33,905 bases of DNA from Fen-1077 sp050014355 (lineage in GTDB: Bacteria; Chloroflexota; Dehalococcoidia; Dehalococcoidales; RBG-16-60-22): positions 1 through 33,905 of the forward strand of contig JBEKDL010000028.1 of the NCBI GenBank assembly GCA_050014355.1, read 5' to 3'. The notes under the pieces are model-generated. The model made no database searches. It had not been told where the DNA came from and worked only from the letters and a program-made list of their open reading frames with translations. The position numbers and the translations under genes were made by a program. Of this stretch, positions 15,467 through 23,026 are shown piece after piece; position 1 is the stretch's first letter; the number at the start of each line of letters is the position of its first letter.

Positions 15467-16840
15467 ATGAGCATTTCCCAGCAGTTCGCGGCCAAGGTGG
15501 TGAAGACCGGTTTCAGCTCTCTGGATGAATTGACAGTTTCCCGGGCGCGGTGGCGTATCCTGGACGCTCTCGGCTGTCTAATAGCCGGCGCTAACGCCCC
15601 TGGCTGTGGTGCCATGCTCGCTCTCGTGAAGAACTGGGGCGGCGCCACCGAAAGCACAGTCCTCGTCCACGGCGTTAAAGCGCCCGCCGCTCACGCGGCC
15701 ATGATGAACAGCCTCATGACCCGCTCTTTCGACTTCGAGCCGGTGGATGCGGAAGGCTTTAACAAATCAAGCCCCGCCCATATCAGCGGCACGACCGTCC
15801 CCACCGCGCTGGCCGTGGCAGAATGGAAGGGCGCTTCGGGCAAAGAGCTAATCACCGCTTTAGTATCGGGAGATGATGTCGCCGCGCGCCTTAGCGTAGC
15901 CTCCGGTTTCGATTTCGAGCTGGGCTGGGACAACACCGGCACCATTAACGCCTTCGGCGCAACGGCCGTCGCGGGCAAGCTGCTGGGCCTCGATGAAAAA
16001 CAACTCCACAACGCCTTCGGTATCGTCCTTAACCAGCTGGCCGGCTCGATGGACGGCGTCTACGATAAGACGATGTGCTTTAAACTGCCCATCGCGCTTT
16101 CGGCGCGGAACGGCATTTTCTCCGCCGAGCTTGCTAAAGAGGGTTTCGGCGGCGTCAAAGACCCCTTTACCGGCGCGCACGGGTTTTTCCACAACTACTG
16201 CAAGAACGTCGATTTGAGCGACCTGGACAAAGAGCTGGGCAGGCGCTTTTTCGCCGACGCTATCATTAAACCGTATTCCGCCTGCCGTGGTACGCATTCG
16301 TCCATCGATAGTGCTCTGAAAATCGCCCGCGCTCACGAGTACAAACCGGCGGACATCGAGAAAATCGAGGTGCTGGTCACCCCCGGCACGCTGAAGGGTT
16401 TTTGCGGCCAGCCGCTCGAGTTCGGCGAGACGCCGCAGGTGGACGCAACTTTCAGCATCCGCTACACGGTGGCCCGCGCGCTGTTGCGCAAAGAGGTGAA
16501 GCCAGATTATATGACCGAAGCCGCTATCCGCGACCCTGCGATTGCCGCGCTGATAAGCAAAATGAGCCTCGTCCCCTCGATTCCTCCCGAGAAAGGGCAG
16601 GCGACGGAGATTCTGGTTACGATGAAAAGCGGCGAGGTCTTTTCCGCCTCGACCGATTTCCCCACCGGCCATTATGTGAAAACGCCGCTTACTGACGAAC
16701 AGCTTAAAGCCAAGTTCCGCAATAATATAGCTTATTCCAAAACTATATCCGTCAAAAAAGCGGAAAAGGCGCTTGACATAATCCTGAAGCTGGAGCAGCT
16801 CAAAGATATTAGAGAGCTAACGGGACTGCTGGTGAAATAG
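15467..16840 (+). CDS. MmgE/PrpD family protein
   Basis: The family contains 2-methylcitrate dehydratase, cis-aconitate decarboxylase and iminodisuccinate epimerase. The 457-residue product has the usual length and features: an N-terminal helical part with RARWRILDALGCLIAG, the AAMMNSLMTRSFDFEPVDA region (the family DyDD-type segment), HISGTTVPTALAVAE, NAFGATAVAGKLLGL, KPYSACRGTHSSID, and the smaller C-terminal domain with VTMKSGEVFSAS. The ATG at 15467 follows AAGGAGGGA; the frame is open earlier but lacks family character. It stands apart from a methylcitrate cycle (no prpB or prpC nearby), so a plain PrpD role is not supported. It converges with a flavoprotein gene 4 bp downstream. A dehydratase, decarboxylase or epimerase acting on a small acid is the most I can say. 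Confidence 0.87.
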   Translation: MSISQQFAAKVVKTGFSSLDELTVSRARWRILDALGCLIAGANAPGCGAMLALVKNWGGATESTVLVHGVKAPAAHAAMMNSLMTRSFDFEPVDAEGFNKSSPAHISGTTVPTALAVAEWKGASGKELITALVSGDDVAARLSVASGFDFELGWDNTGTINAFGATAVAGKLLGLDEKQLHNAFGIVLNQLAGSMDGVYDKTMCFKLPIALSARNGIFSAELAKEGFGGVKDPFTGAHGFFHNYCKNVDLSDLDKELGRRFFADAIIKPYSACRGTHSSIDSALKIARAHEYKPADIEKIEVLVTPGTLKGFCGQPLEFGETPQVDATFSIRYTVARALLRKEVKPDYMTEAAIRDPAIAALISKMSLVPSIPPEKGQATEILVTMKSGEVFSASTDFPTGHYVKTPLTDEQLKAKFRNNIAYSKTISVKKAEKALDIILKLEQLKDIRELTGLLVK

Positions 16841-16844
16841 GGGT

Positions 16845-18455
16845 TTACTCCTCCCCTGCCGCGTACTTACCCGCCAGCCGCCCCGTCACGTAAGCCAGCC
16901 CGTGGCTTAAACCCGCGCACATCACCGGGTAGTCTATGGCAAAGCGGTTGCCCACCATATTCCCCGCCAGGTAAAGCCCGGGTATCACCTTCCTGTCCGC
17001 GTCCAGCGGCTGCATACGCATATTGGTGTTTAAGCCGCCCAGCACCACCAGGAACTCCTGCTTGGTCGCCCCGGCGTAGAACGGTGGCTTGTTTATTGGA
17101 GTCAGGCGCATGGGATTTTTCGCGTAGTCGTCGTCGTGGCCTTTTTCGGCCATCTTATTATAACGCGCGACCGTCGCGGTAAACGCTTTGACCGGCACGC
17201 CCATTTTTTCCGCCAGCTCTTCCAGCGTGTCCGTCTTAATCGAAAGCGTTTCGAAGTTCGTGCGCACCATCTCGTTAACGATGTAGAACCTCCCCAGCCC
17301 CAGGCCCATGCGCGTTATCTCGTCCTCCCATTTGCTGTCGAAAATCTGCCACGCCTTCTTGAGCGGCTGGTGGCTCAAAGAGTTGGCGATGCTCTGCGCT
17401 GTGACGTCCTCGTTTTCATAGCGCTCCCCGTCGATATTTACCCGCAGGAAAGGCGCGTTGCCCAGCGGGCCGGCCGTCGCGTGGGCCATCGGCGCGTGCG
17501 GCCCCGGCCCCATCACCCCGCCGATGCGCATCACCATCTGGTAGCCGTCTCCCGTATCGAGCGGTTCCGGCGCGGTGCGCAGGTCTTCGTTGCGGGTCAT
17601 GTAAATATTGTTCTCCAAAGCGATATCCGCGCCCTGCGGACAGTACTGCTGCATCATCCAGGGGTTGTTGCCGTAATCGCCGGTGCACATGATAATGGCC
17701 TTACGCGCGTTATACTGCTCGTACTGCCCGTTTTTGTTCATGGCGATGACGGCGGTCACGCGGCCGTTTTCTCCCCGGACGAGCTGCATGGCGCGGGTCT
17801 GGTATTTAATTTCGACGCCGTTTTTCAGGGCGTGCTTTTCCAGGTTTTTCAGCGAAAGCGAGTGGTCGAGGCCCTTGCTCCACGGCGCTGTCTGGAAAAG
17901 CGTCACCGGGAAGTCCGGGTAGTATTCCTTCTTCGGGTCGTACCAGGCCGGACGCGGCCACTGATAAAGTACCGTCGTGATGCCCTCCGGGTCGGTCATG
18001 TCCATGACCCAGTCGAGCGTCGCGCCGCTGTGCTCCGCCCACATCCGGTAAAAGCGCTGGTCGGGGTAGTTGCCGCCCCACCGCATAAGCTGCAGGCAGA
18101 TGTCGTCCACGTCCACCTTGACGCCCGCTTTTTTCTGCACGCGGCTGTCCACCGCTGCGATATGCCCGCCGCTGTAGCGGAAGGTGGTGTGGCGGTCGAG
18201 CTGGATGACCTTGGCGCCCGCCAGCGCCGCGGTCAGTGCCGCTGCCTTGCCGGATGTCCCCGCTCCCACGACGATGACATCCGCCGAATAATTTTCCTTT
18301 ATTTCTTTAGGGGAAATAGGGGAGGAGGGGACGTGATAGGTCCACTTGTTCAGAGCGTATTTTTGCACGAAGCCCGGCGGCCTCCGGGCTTCAATCACTT
18401 TAGGCGCTCCCGCTACTTTTACCATATCGTTTATCTTCACATTTTTAGGCACCAT
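16845..18455 (-). CDS. FAD-dependent fumarate-reductase / ketosteroid-dehydrogenase-like flavoprotein
   Basis: The 536-residue protein is a flavoprotein of the fumarate reductase/succinate dehydrogenase superfamily. A dinucleotide-binding motif VVGAGTSG (glycines at about 64, 66 and 69) follows an atypical N-terminal extension, and TTFRYSGGHIAAVDS matches the second FAD-contacting region. The C-terminus has VLGGLNTNMRMQPLD and then IPGLYLAGNMVGN, the usual FAD-binding end. Members reduce or oxidise activated C-C double bonds; the substrate cannot be predicted. There is no signal peptide or haem motif. The start at 18455 is chosen because AGGAG lies 5 nt upstream; the ATG at 18458 is equally possible, and the open frame back to 18518 is not favoured. 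It converges with the MmgE/PrpD gene, and the stops are 4 bp apart. Confidence 0.85.
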   Translation of the reverse strand: MVPKNVKINDMVKVAGAPKVIEARRPPGFVQKYALNKWTYHVPSSPISPKEIKENYSADVIVVGAGTSGKAAALTAALAGAKVIQLDRHTTFRYSGGHIAAVDSRVQKKAGVKVDVDDICLQLMRWGGNYPDQRFYRMWAEHSGATLDWVMDMTDPEGITTVLYQWPRPAWYDPKKEYYPDFPVTLFQTAPWSKGLDHSLSLKNLEKHALKNGVEIKYQTRAMQLVRGENGRVTAVIAMNKNGQYEQYNARKAIIMCTGDYGNNPWMMQQYCPQGADIALENNIYMTRNEDLRTAPEPLDTGDGYQMVMRIGGVMGPGPHAPMAHATAGPLGNAPFLRVNIDGERYENEDVTAQSIANSLSHQPLKKAWQIFDSKWEDEITRMGLGLGRFYIVNEMVRTNFETLSIKTDTLEELAEKMGVPVKAFTATVARYNKMAEKGHDDDYAKNPMRLTPINKPPFYAGATKQEFLVVLGGLNTNMRMQPLDADRKVIPGLYLAGNMVGNRFAIDYPVMCAGLSHGLAYVTGRLAGKYAAGEE

Positions 18456-18489
18456 CATCTCTCCTGTCTCTAAATTTATCCTTGAAGGG

Positions 18490-18498
18490 ATTATAGCA
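18490..18498 (-). promoter_or_regulatory. candidate extended -10 promoter of the flavoprotein gene
   Basis: On the minus strand TGCTATAAT is a perfect extended -10 element, identical to that at 8798-8806. No good -35 is visible, which is usual for this type. Transcription would begin near 18483, leaving a leader of about 27 nt that includes the AGGAG site. Confidence 0.55.
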
Positions 18499-18549
18499 CT
18501 TTGAAGCGGCAGCGACATACTTGATAATTACCTAATGTTTTTCTATATA

Positions 18550-18578
18550 TTGCATTGGGACATCGGGCAAGGTAAAAT
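18550..18578 (+). promoter_or_regulatory. candidate promoter of the aro operon, giving a leaderless or near-leaderless aroB message
   Basis: TTGCAT (18550-18555), a 17-bp spacer and TAAAAT (18573-18578) form a sigma-70-like promoter. The expected start of transcription is at about 18585, directly before the ATG at 18586. The -10 box would overlap the alternative ATG at 18577. If correct, aroB is translated from a leaderless transcript. Confidence 0.45.
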
Positions 18579-18585
18579 GACATAC

Positions 18586-19662
18586 ATGCAAACGGTAAAG
18601 GTTGAGCTCGGCGCTAACAGCTACGAGGTGAGAGTCGGACCCGGACCGCTCCCGAAGGTCGGCGCGTGGCTGAAGGAGTTGGGCTTTTCCGGTAAAGCCG
18701 TTATCATTGCCGATACCACGGTCCAAGGTCTTTATGCAGAAGTCCTGAAGAACGGACTGGCCGGGGCCGGTTTCGAGGTGATTGTCCTGGAAATACCGCC
18801 CGGGGAGGAGCAAAAAACCCTGAAAAGCGCCGGCAGGCTTTACAACCGGCTTAACGCCACCCATTCGGAGCGGACGACCCCCATTTTAGCTTTGGGCGGC
18901 GGCGTCACCGGCGACCTCGCCGGGTTTGTGGCGGCCACCTACAGGCGTGGGGTGCCATATATACAGGTGCCCACAACGCTTCTCGCTATGGTCGATAGCA
19001 GCATTGGCGGTAAAACGGCCGTCGACCACGGCAGGCTGAAAAATGTTATCGGGGCTTTTTACCAGCCGCGTCTGGTGGTGGCCGATATTGATACATTAAA
19101 AACGCTTCCTGCGGTTGAGCTCTCTAACGGCATGGCCGAGGTCATCAAGATGGCGGCTATCTTGAGCGCCGACCTTTTCACTTACCTTGAGGCAAATATA
19201 GGCAAAGCCATGTCGTTGGATTTAAACGTTCTGGAGCACATTGTGGTGGAGAATACCAGGCTCAAAGCCGGTATCGTAGCCTTGGACGAAAAAGAGGCAG
19301 GCCCGAGGGTTATTTTAAACTATGGCCATACCGTCGGCCACGCCGTCGAGGCGGTTTCCGGTTTTGCGTTAAAGCACGGACAGGCGGTTGCCATCGGCAT
19401 GATAGCGGAGAATGAAATTGCCCGCCGCATGGGTTTTCTCGACAGCGCCGATTCATCCAGGCTGGAAAAAGTAATCAGGGAAGTCGGCTTGCCTGTTCGG
19501 ATTCCCGAGCTTGATAAAAAGAAATTGATGCGGGCAATGCAGCAGGATAAAAAGGTGCGGCAGGGGAAGGTCAGGTTCGTCCTATTGAAATCCATTGGCA
19601 AGGCCTTTGTCGCCGATAATATCGACCCCGCTTTAATCGAGGAGGTGCTCTCCGGTGCCTAA
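18586..19662 (+). CDS. aroB: 3-dehydroquinate synthase
   Basis: AroB converts DAHP to 3-dehydroquinate, step 2 of the shikimate pathway, using NAD and a divalent metal. The 358-residue protein has the family start MQTVKVELGANSYEVRVGPG, the NAD-binding GGGVTGDLAGFVAATYRRG, the PTTLLAMVDSSIGGKTAVDH segment, the MAEVIK glutamate and the NYGHTVGHAVE histidines that bind the metal. The frame is open further upstream; I prefer the ATG at 18586 from family alignment and promoter position, while the ATG at 18577 follows AAGGT at only 3 nt. It heads an operon of seven aromatic-biosynthesis genes and overlaps aroD by 8 bp. No DAHP synthase gene (step 1) is in the window. Confidence 0.95.
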   Translation: MQTVKVELGANSYEVRVGPGPLPKVGAWLKELGFSGKAVIIADTTVQGLYAEVLKNGLAGAGFEVIVLEIPPGEEQKTLKSAGRLYNRLNATHSERTTPILALGGGVTGDLAGFVAATYRRGVPYIQVPTTLLAMVDSSIGGKTAVDHGRLKNVIGAFYQPRLVVADIDTLKTLPAVELSNGMAEVIKMAAILSADLFTYLEANIGKAMSLDLNVLEHIVVENTRLKAGIVALDEKEAGPRVILNYGHTVGHAVEAVSGFALKHGQAVAIGMIAENEIARRMGFLDSADSSRLEKVIREVGLPVRIPELDKKKLMRAMQQDKKVRQGKVRFVLLKSIGKAFVADNIDPALIEEVLSGA

Positions 19663-20314
19663 ACGGCCGGTGATATGTGTCTCTATTATCAACGATGATA
19701 TGGCCACGATAAAAAAATTCGAGCCCCTGGCCGACTTTTTCGAGGTTCGTATCGACCTTCTCGGGAAAGGCTGGAAAGAGGTTGCGGTTGCTCTGAATAA
19801 GCCGTGGCTGGCCTGCAACCGGCGGCCGGAGGAGGGCGGGAAATGGCGTGGAAACGAAGCGGATAGAATCAAGGAACTGCTAACCGCCATTGGTATGGGG
19901 GCCCGCGTTATCGATATCGAGCTGTCCACGCCCGGACTGGCGAAGGTGGTCAAAGAAATAAAAGGTAAGGCCGAATGTCTGATTTCATATCACAACTATA
20001 AAGACACCCCCCAGGAAAAGCTGCGTGAGATTGTCAGGCTGGAACTGGACGCCTGCGCCGATACCTGTAAAGTGGTCACCACCGCCCGATCTTTCGCCGA
20101 TAATATCGCCGTTTTGCAGCTTATCAAAGAGTTTCCCGGCATTAAAATAGTCGCCTTCGCGATGGGAGCGGAAGGGCAAATCTCCCGTGTGCTTTGCCCG
20201 CTGCTGGGTGGCTCTTTCACCTACGCCTCCATGGGCTCGGGCAAAGAGTCCGCCGCCGGGCAAATCGGGGTGGAGGACTTGAGAAGAATTTACCGGATGC
20301 TACAGGAAGGCTGA
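19655..20314 (+). CDS. aroD: 3-dehydroquinate dehydratase, type I
   Basis: AroD dehydrates 3-dehydroquinate to 3-dehydroshikimate. The type I class works through a Schiff base. In this 219-residue protein the general base is H113 in ISYHNYKD and the Schiff-base lysine is K139 in DTCKVVTTA. FEVRIDLL (E30, R32) and the C-terminal SAAGQIG (with Q203) complete the active site. It starts at a GTG (19655) with GGAGGT 8 nt upstream and overlaps aroB by 8 bp. The type I enzyme is unrelated to the type II AroQ used by many bacteria. Confidence 0.95.
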   Translation: MPKRPVICVSIINDDMATIKKFEPLADFFEVRIDLLGKGWKEVAVALNKPWLACNRRPEEGGKWRGNEADRIKELLTAIGMGARVIDIELSTPGLAKVVKEIKGKAECLISYHNYKDTPQEKLREIVRLELDACADTCKVVTTARSFADNIAVLQLIKEFPGIKIVAFAMGAEGQISRVLCPLLGGSFTYASMGSGKESAAGQIGVEDLRRIYRMLQEG

Positions 20315-20315
20315 T

Positions 20316-21185
20316 ATGGAACTTTCCGGCAAAACGAAAGTCTGCGCCATTATCGGCGACCCCATCGAGCATACCATGTCCCCGCCGATGCATAACGCCG
20401 CTTTCCGTGAACTGGGCCTGGACTTCGTGTATATGCCGTTCAGAGTGCTTAAGGAGGACTTGCCGCAGGCCGTGGACGGTCTCCAAGCGCTGGGCGTAAG
20501 GGGCTTTAACGTCACTATGCCTCATAAAGTGGCCATCATCCCCCTGCTGGATAAGCTCGACCCGCTGGCGGAAAAAATCGGCGCGGTCAACATGGTGGTG
20601 AACGATGATGGCTGTTTGACTGGCTATAACACCGATGGCCCGGGCGCGTTGCAGGCGCTTGTTGAGCACGGGGCTGACCCAGAAAACAAGAACGTGGTCG
20701 TCCTAGGCGCGGGAGGTGCTTCAAGGGCAATTTCTTACGTCCTCGCGCAGCGCGGCGCCCGGCTGACCATCCTTAACCGGAAACTGGAGCTGGACTGGGC
20801 GCATAACATCGCCCGGCTGATAAAAGACAGCCTTGGCGCGGTTGTGAAAGTTGATGAACTCGGTCACCAGCAGTTGAATTCGGCGCTGACCGCGGCTGAA
20901 ATCCTCGTCAACGCCACCAGCGTGGGCATGAGTCCGGAAGCGGGAAAAAGTCCCGTACCCGCGGAAGTGCTTGGGAAGCCGCTTGTCGTATTAGACATTA
21001 TCTACAATCCGATGCAAACTAAATTGCTGCAGGATGCGGCGGCCGCCGGTTGCCGGACTATCGGCGGGGTGGAGATGCTGGTGGGACAGGGAGCTTTATG
21101 TTTCGAGAAATGGACAGGGCGAAAAGCCCCGGTTGAAACGATGCGCCGGGCGGCGATAAAAAAGCTGGAGCAGGATGAAAACTAG
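20316..21185 (+). CDS. aroE: shikimate dehydrogenase (NADP+)
   Basis: AroE reduces 3-dehydroshikimate to shikimate. The 289-residue protein has the N-terminal substrate domain with GDPIEHTMSPPMHN (S22), the catalytic pair K70 (NVTMPHK) and D106 (GYNTDG), then the nucleotide domain with GAGGASRA (130-137) and LTILNRK, whose Asn-Arg supports NADP. Where many AroE proteins have SxS, this one has T20-M-S22. The ATG lies one base after the aroD stop with AGGAAGG upstream. Its 3' end overlaps aroK by 11 bp. Confidence 0.95.
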   Translation: MELSGKTKVCAIIGDPIEHTMSPPMHNAAFRELGLDFVYMPFRVLKEDLPQAVDGLQALGVRGFNVTMPHKVAIIPLLDKLDPLAEKIGAVNMVVNDDGCLTGYNTDGPGALQALVEHGADPENKNVVVLGAGGASRAISYVLAQRGARLTILNRKLELDWAHNIARLIKDSLGAVVKVDELGHQQLNSALTAAEILVNATSVGMSPEAGKSPVPAEVLGKPLVVLDIIYNPMQTKLLQDAAAAGCRTIGGVEMLVGQGALCFEKWTGRKAPVETMRRAAIKKLEQDEN

Positions 21186-21702
21186 CATCGCCTTGATAGG
21201 CTTCATGGGGACGGGGAAAACGGCGGTGGGGAAATTGCTGGCGGAAAAGCTGGGCAAAGATTTCATCGATATGGATGTCCTGATTGAAAAGAAGGCCGGC
21301 AAATCTATCCCCGCCATTTTCCGGGATGAAGGCGAAATCCGTTTCCGGGAGCTGGAGATTGAAGTGACCCGTGAGGTCGCCAGCCGGAAAAACATCGTCA
21401 TCGCTTGCGGCGGCGGCACCGTCCTCAATAAAATAAACATTGACCGGCTGGAACAGGAATGCGTCATCGTTTGCCTGACGGCGGCGCCTTCGGTCATACT
21501 GAAGCGTACCTCGGGCGGCCAGGGAAGACCGCTGCTGCTGGTCAAAGGCCGGGTGCGCCAGATTGAAGAGCTTCTGAAATACCGCCGGCCTTACTACGAG
21601 CGGTCAGCCGATATTATCATTAACACTTCCCGGCTCATGCCCGAAGTCGTAGCGCAGACGGTTATAGAAAAGGTCAGGGAGCATGAAAGTATCGCTAAAT
21701 AA
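21175..21702 (+). CDS. aroK: shikimate kinase
   Basis: Shikimate kinase phosphorylates shikimate at O3 with ATP. The 175-residue protein has the P-loop GFMGTGKT (residues 9-16), the DMDVLIEKKAGKSI region with the shikimate-binding aspartate, FRELE, the GGGTV shikimate-binding loop, and the lid arginine in GRPLL. The ATG is preceded by GGAGCAGG and overlaps aroE. The 20-bp overlap with aroA at the 3' end is the largest in the operon. Confidence 0.95.
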   Translation: MKTSIALIGFMGTGKTAVGKLLAEKLGKDFIDMDVLIEKKAGKSIPAIFRDEGEIRFRELEIEVTREVASRKNIVIACGGGTVLNKINIDRLEQECVIVCLTAAPSVILKRTSGGQGRPLLLVKGRVRQIEELLKYRRPYYERSADIIINTSRLMPEVVAQTVIEKVREHESIAK

Positions 21703-23026
21703 GAGCGCGGTTAAAGGCACAGTGAGGGTACCTTCCTCGAAGAGCATGACTATCCGGGCGCTGATGTGCGCCGCGCTTTCCCGGGGCACCAGTGAGGTGG
21801 TGCATCCGCTGGTCAGCGAGGATACCGGTGCCGCCGCCGAGGTTCTCGGGAAAATCGGCGTGAGCGTACAAAAAGAAAACGATTTGTGGCGTGTGACGGG
21901 GGGCAGTCTGCGGGCCTCGGCCGGCGAGCTGTACTGCGGTGAATCAGCCACCACCATGAGGTTCATGATTGCCATCTGTACGCTCATTCCCGGCACGCAT
22001 ACCTTGGTCGGCGGGCCTTCCCTCACCAAAAGGCCGGTGAAATCGCTCGTCGAGGCGCTGCATAAACTGGGGATAAAATACACCCTGGGGGGCAAGACGA
22101 CCCCGCCGGTGACTATCGAGGGGGGGACTTTTAAGGGAGGCAAGACGGAGATTCCGGGCAATGTCAGTTCACAGTTTATTTCGGCCTTGCTTTTAATCGC
22201 GCCGTTTGCCGAAAAAGAGACGAGTATTACCCTGACGACCCCGATGACTTCCACACCTTACGTGCTGATGACCATCTGGTGCTTGAAGAAATTCGGGATT
22301 AACATCAGGCATGAGCTGGGTAAATTTATCGTCCGCCGCCAGCGCTATGTCCCCACCCGCATAGAAATCGATGGCGATTGGTCCTCGGCCTCCTATTTTC
22401 TGGCGCTGGGGGCTGTCTCGGCGGAGGGGATAACAGTGGAGAACTTGAGCACTTCTACCCTCCAGGGCGACCGCGTTATCCTCGACCACCTGCGCCGCAT
22501 TGGCGCCGATGTTAAGGTCGCTGGGAACGCGATAACCGTGAGCGAAGGCAAGCTCAAGGCGATACACGCCGACCTTTCCGATTGTATTGACCTGCTGCCG
22601 ACCGTGGCGGTGCTGGCTGCCCTGGCCGATGGCAAAAGCGAGCTTAGCGGCATTGAGCGGGCACGCATTAAAGAGTCCAACCGCGTGGCTGTTATCAAGG
22701 AGGGTCTGCAAAAACTCGGTGTGACTGTCACCGAAGATAGAGACCGCCTGACTATCATCGGTCTAAAAACTCCGGTAAAAATCGAGGAGACCAAGTTTGA
22801 AGAAGCTGGCCAGGACAAAATCGGAGATGTAGAAGAAAAGACCGTGGAAAAAGGCCCAGTGGTCATCAACAGCTACGGCGACCACCGTATCGCCATGGCT
22901 TTCAGTGTGTTCGGAGCCGCGGAAGGCAATATCATCATCGATGGGTCAGAGTGTGTCGCCAAGACATATCCGGACTTCTGGGAGGCTTTCAAGAGCGTGG
23001 GAGGTGAGATAGAGAAAAATGGCTAA
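21683..23026 (+). CDS. aroA: 3-phosphoshikimate 1-carboxyvinyltransferase (EPSP synthase), with Ala at the Gly96 position
   Basis: AroA joins phosphoenolpyruvate to shikimate 3-phosphate, step 6 of the pathway and the glyphosate target. The 447-residue protein has the N-terminal VPSSKSMTIRALMCAALSRG (shikimate-3-phosphate binding), the PEP-binding loop CGESATTMRF (residues 85-94), SSQFISALLL, RIKESNR and YGDHRIAM (398-405). The loop aligns with the E. coli motif GNAGTAMRP, so A89 stands where E. coli has Gly96 and F94 where it has Pro101. Ala at this place is a known feature of glyphosate-insensitive enzymes. A lysine/glutamate-rich insert (about 362-390, KFEEAGQDKIGDVEEK) precedes the YGDHRIAM motif and is unusual. 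The ATG follows GGAGC and overlaps aroK; the end overlaps aroC by 8 bp. Confidence 0.95.
   Translation: MKVSLNKSAVKGTVRVPSSKSMTIRALMCAALSRGTSEVVHPLVSEDTGAAAEVLGKIGVSVQKENDLWRVTGGSLRASAGELYCGESATTMRFMIAICTLIPGTHTLVGGPSLTKRPVKSLVEALHKLGIKYTLGGKTTPPVTIEGGTFKGGKTEIPGNVSSQFISALLLIAPFAEKETSITLTTPMTSTPYVLMTIWCLKKFGINIRHELGKFIVRRQRYVPTRIEIDGDWSSASYFLALGAVSAEGITVENLSTSTLQGDRVILDHLRRIGADVKVAGNAITVSEGKLKAIHADLSDCIDLLPTVAVLAALADGKSELSGIERARIKESNRVAVIKEGLQKLGVTVTEDRDRLTIIGLKTPVKIEETKFEEAGQDKIGDVEEKTVEKGPVVINSYGDHRIAMAFSVFGAAEGNIIIDGSECVAKTYPDFWEAFKSVGGEIEKNG

Noticed and set aside
17136..18473. Long open frame of 445 codons on the plus strand opposite the flavoprotein gene
   Set aside because: It is rich in Arg, His and Val with no family features, and the opposite strand encodes a clear flavoprotein. 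Long antisense frames are expected in GC-rich genes.
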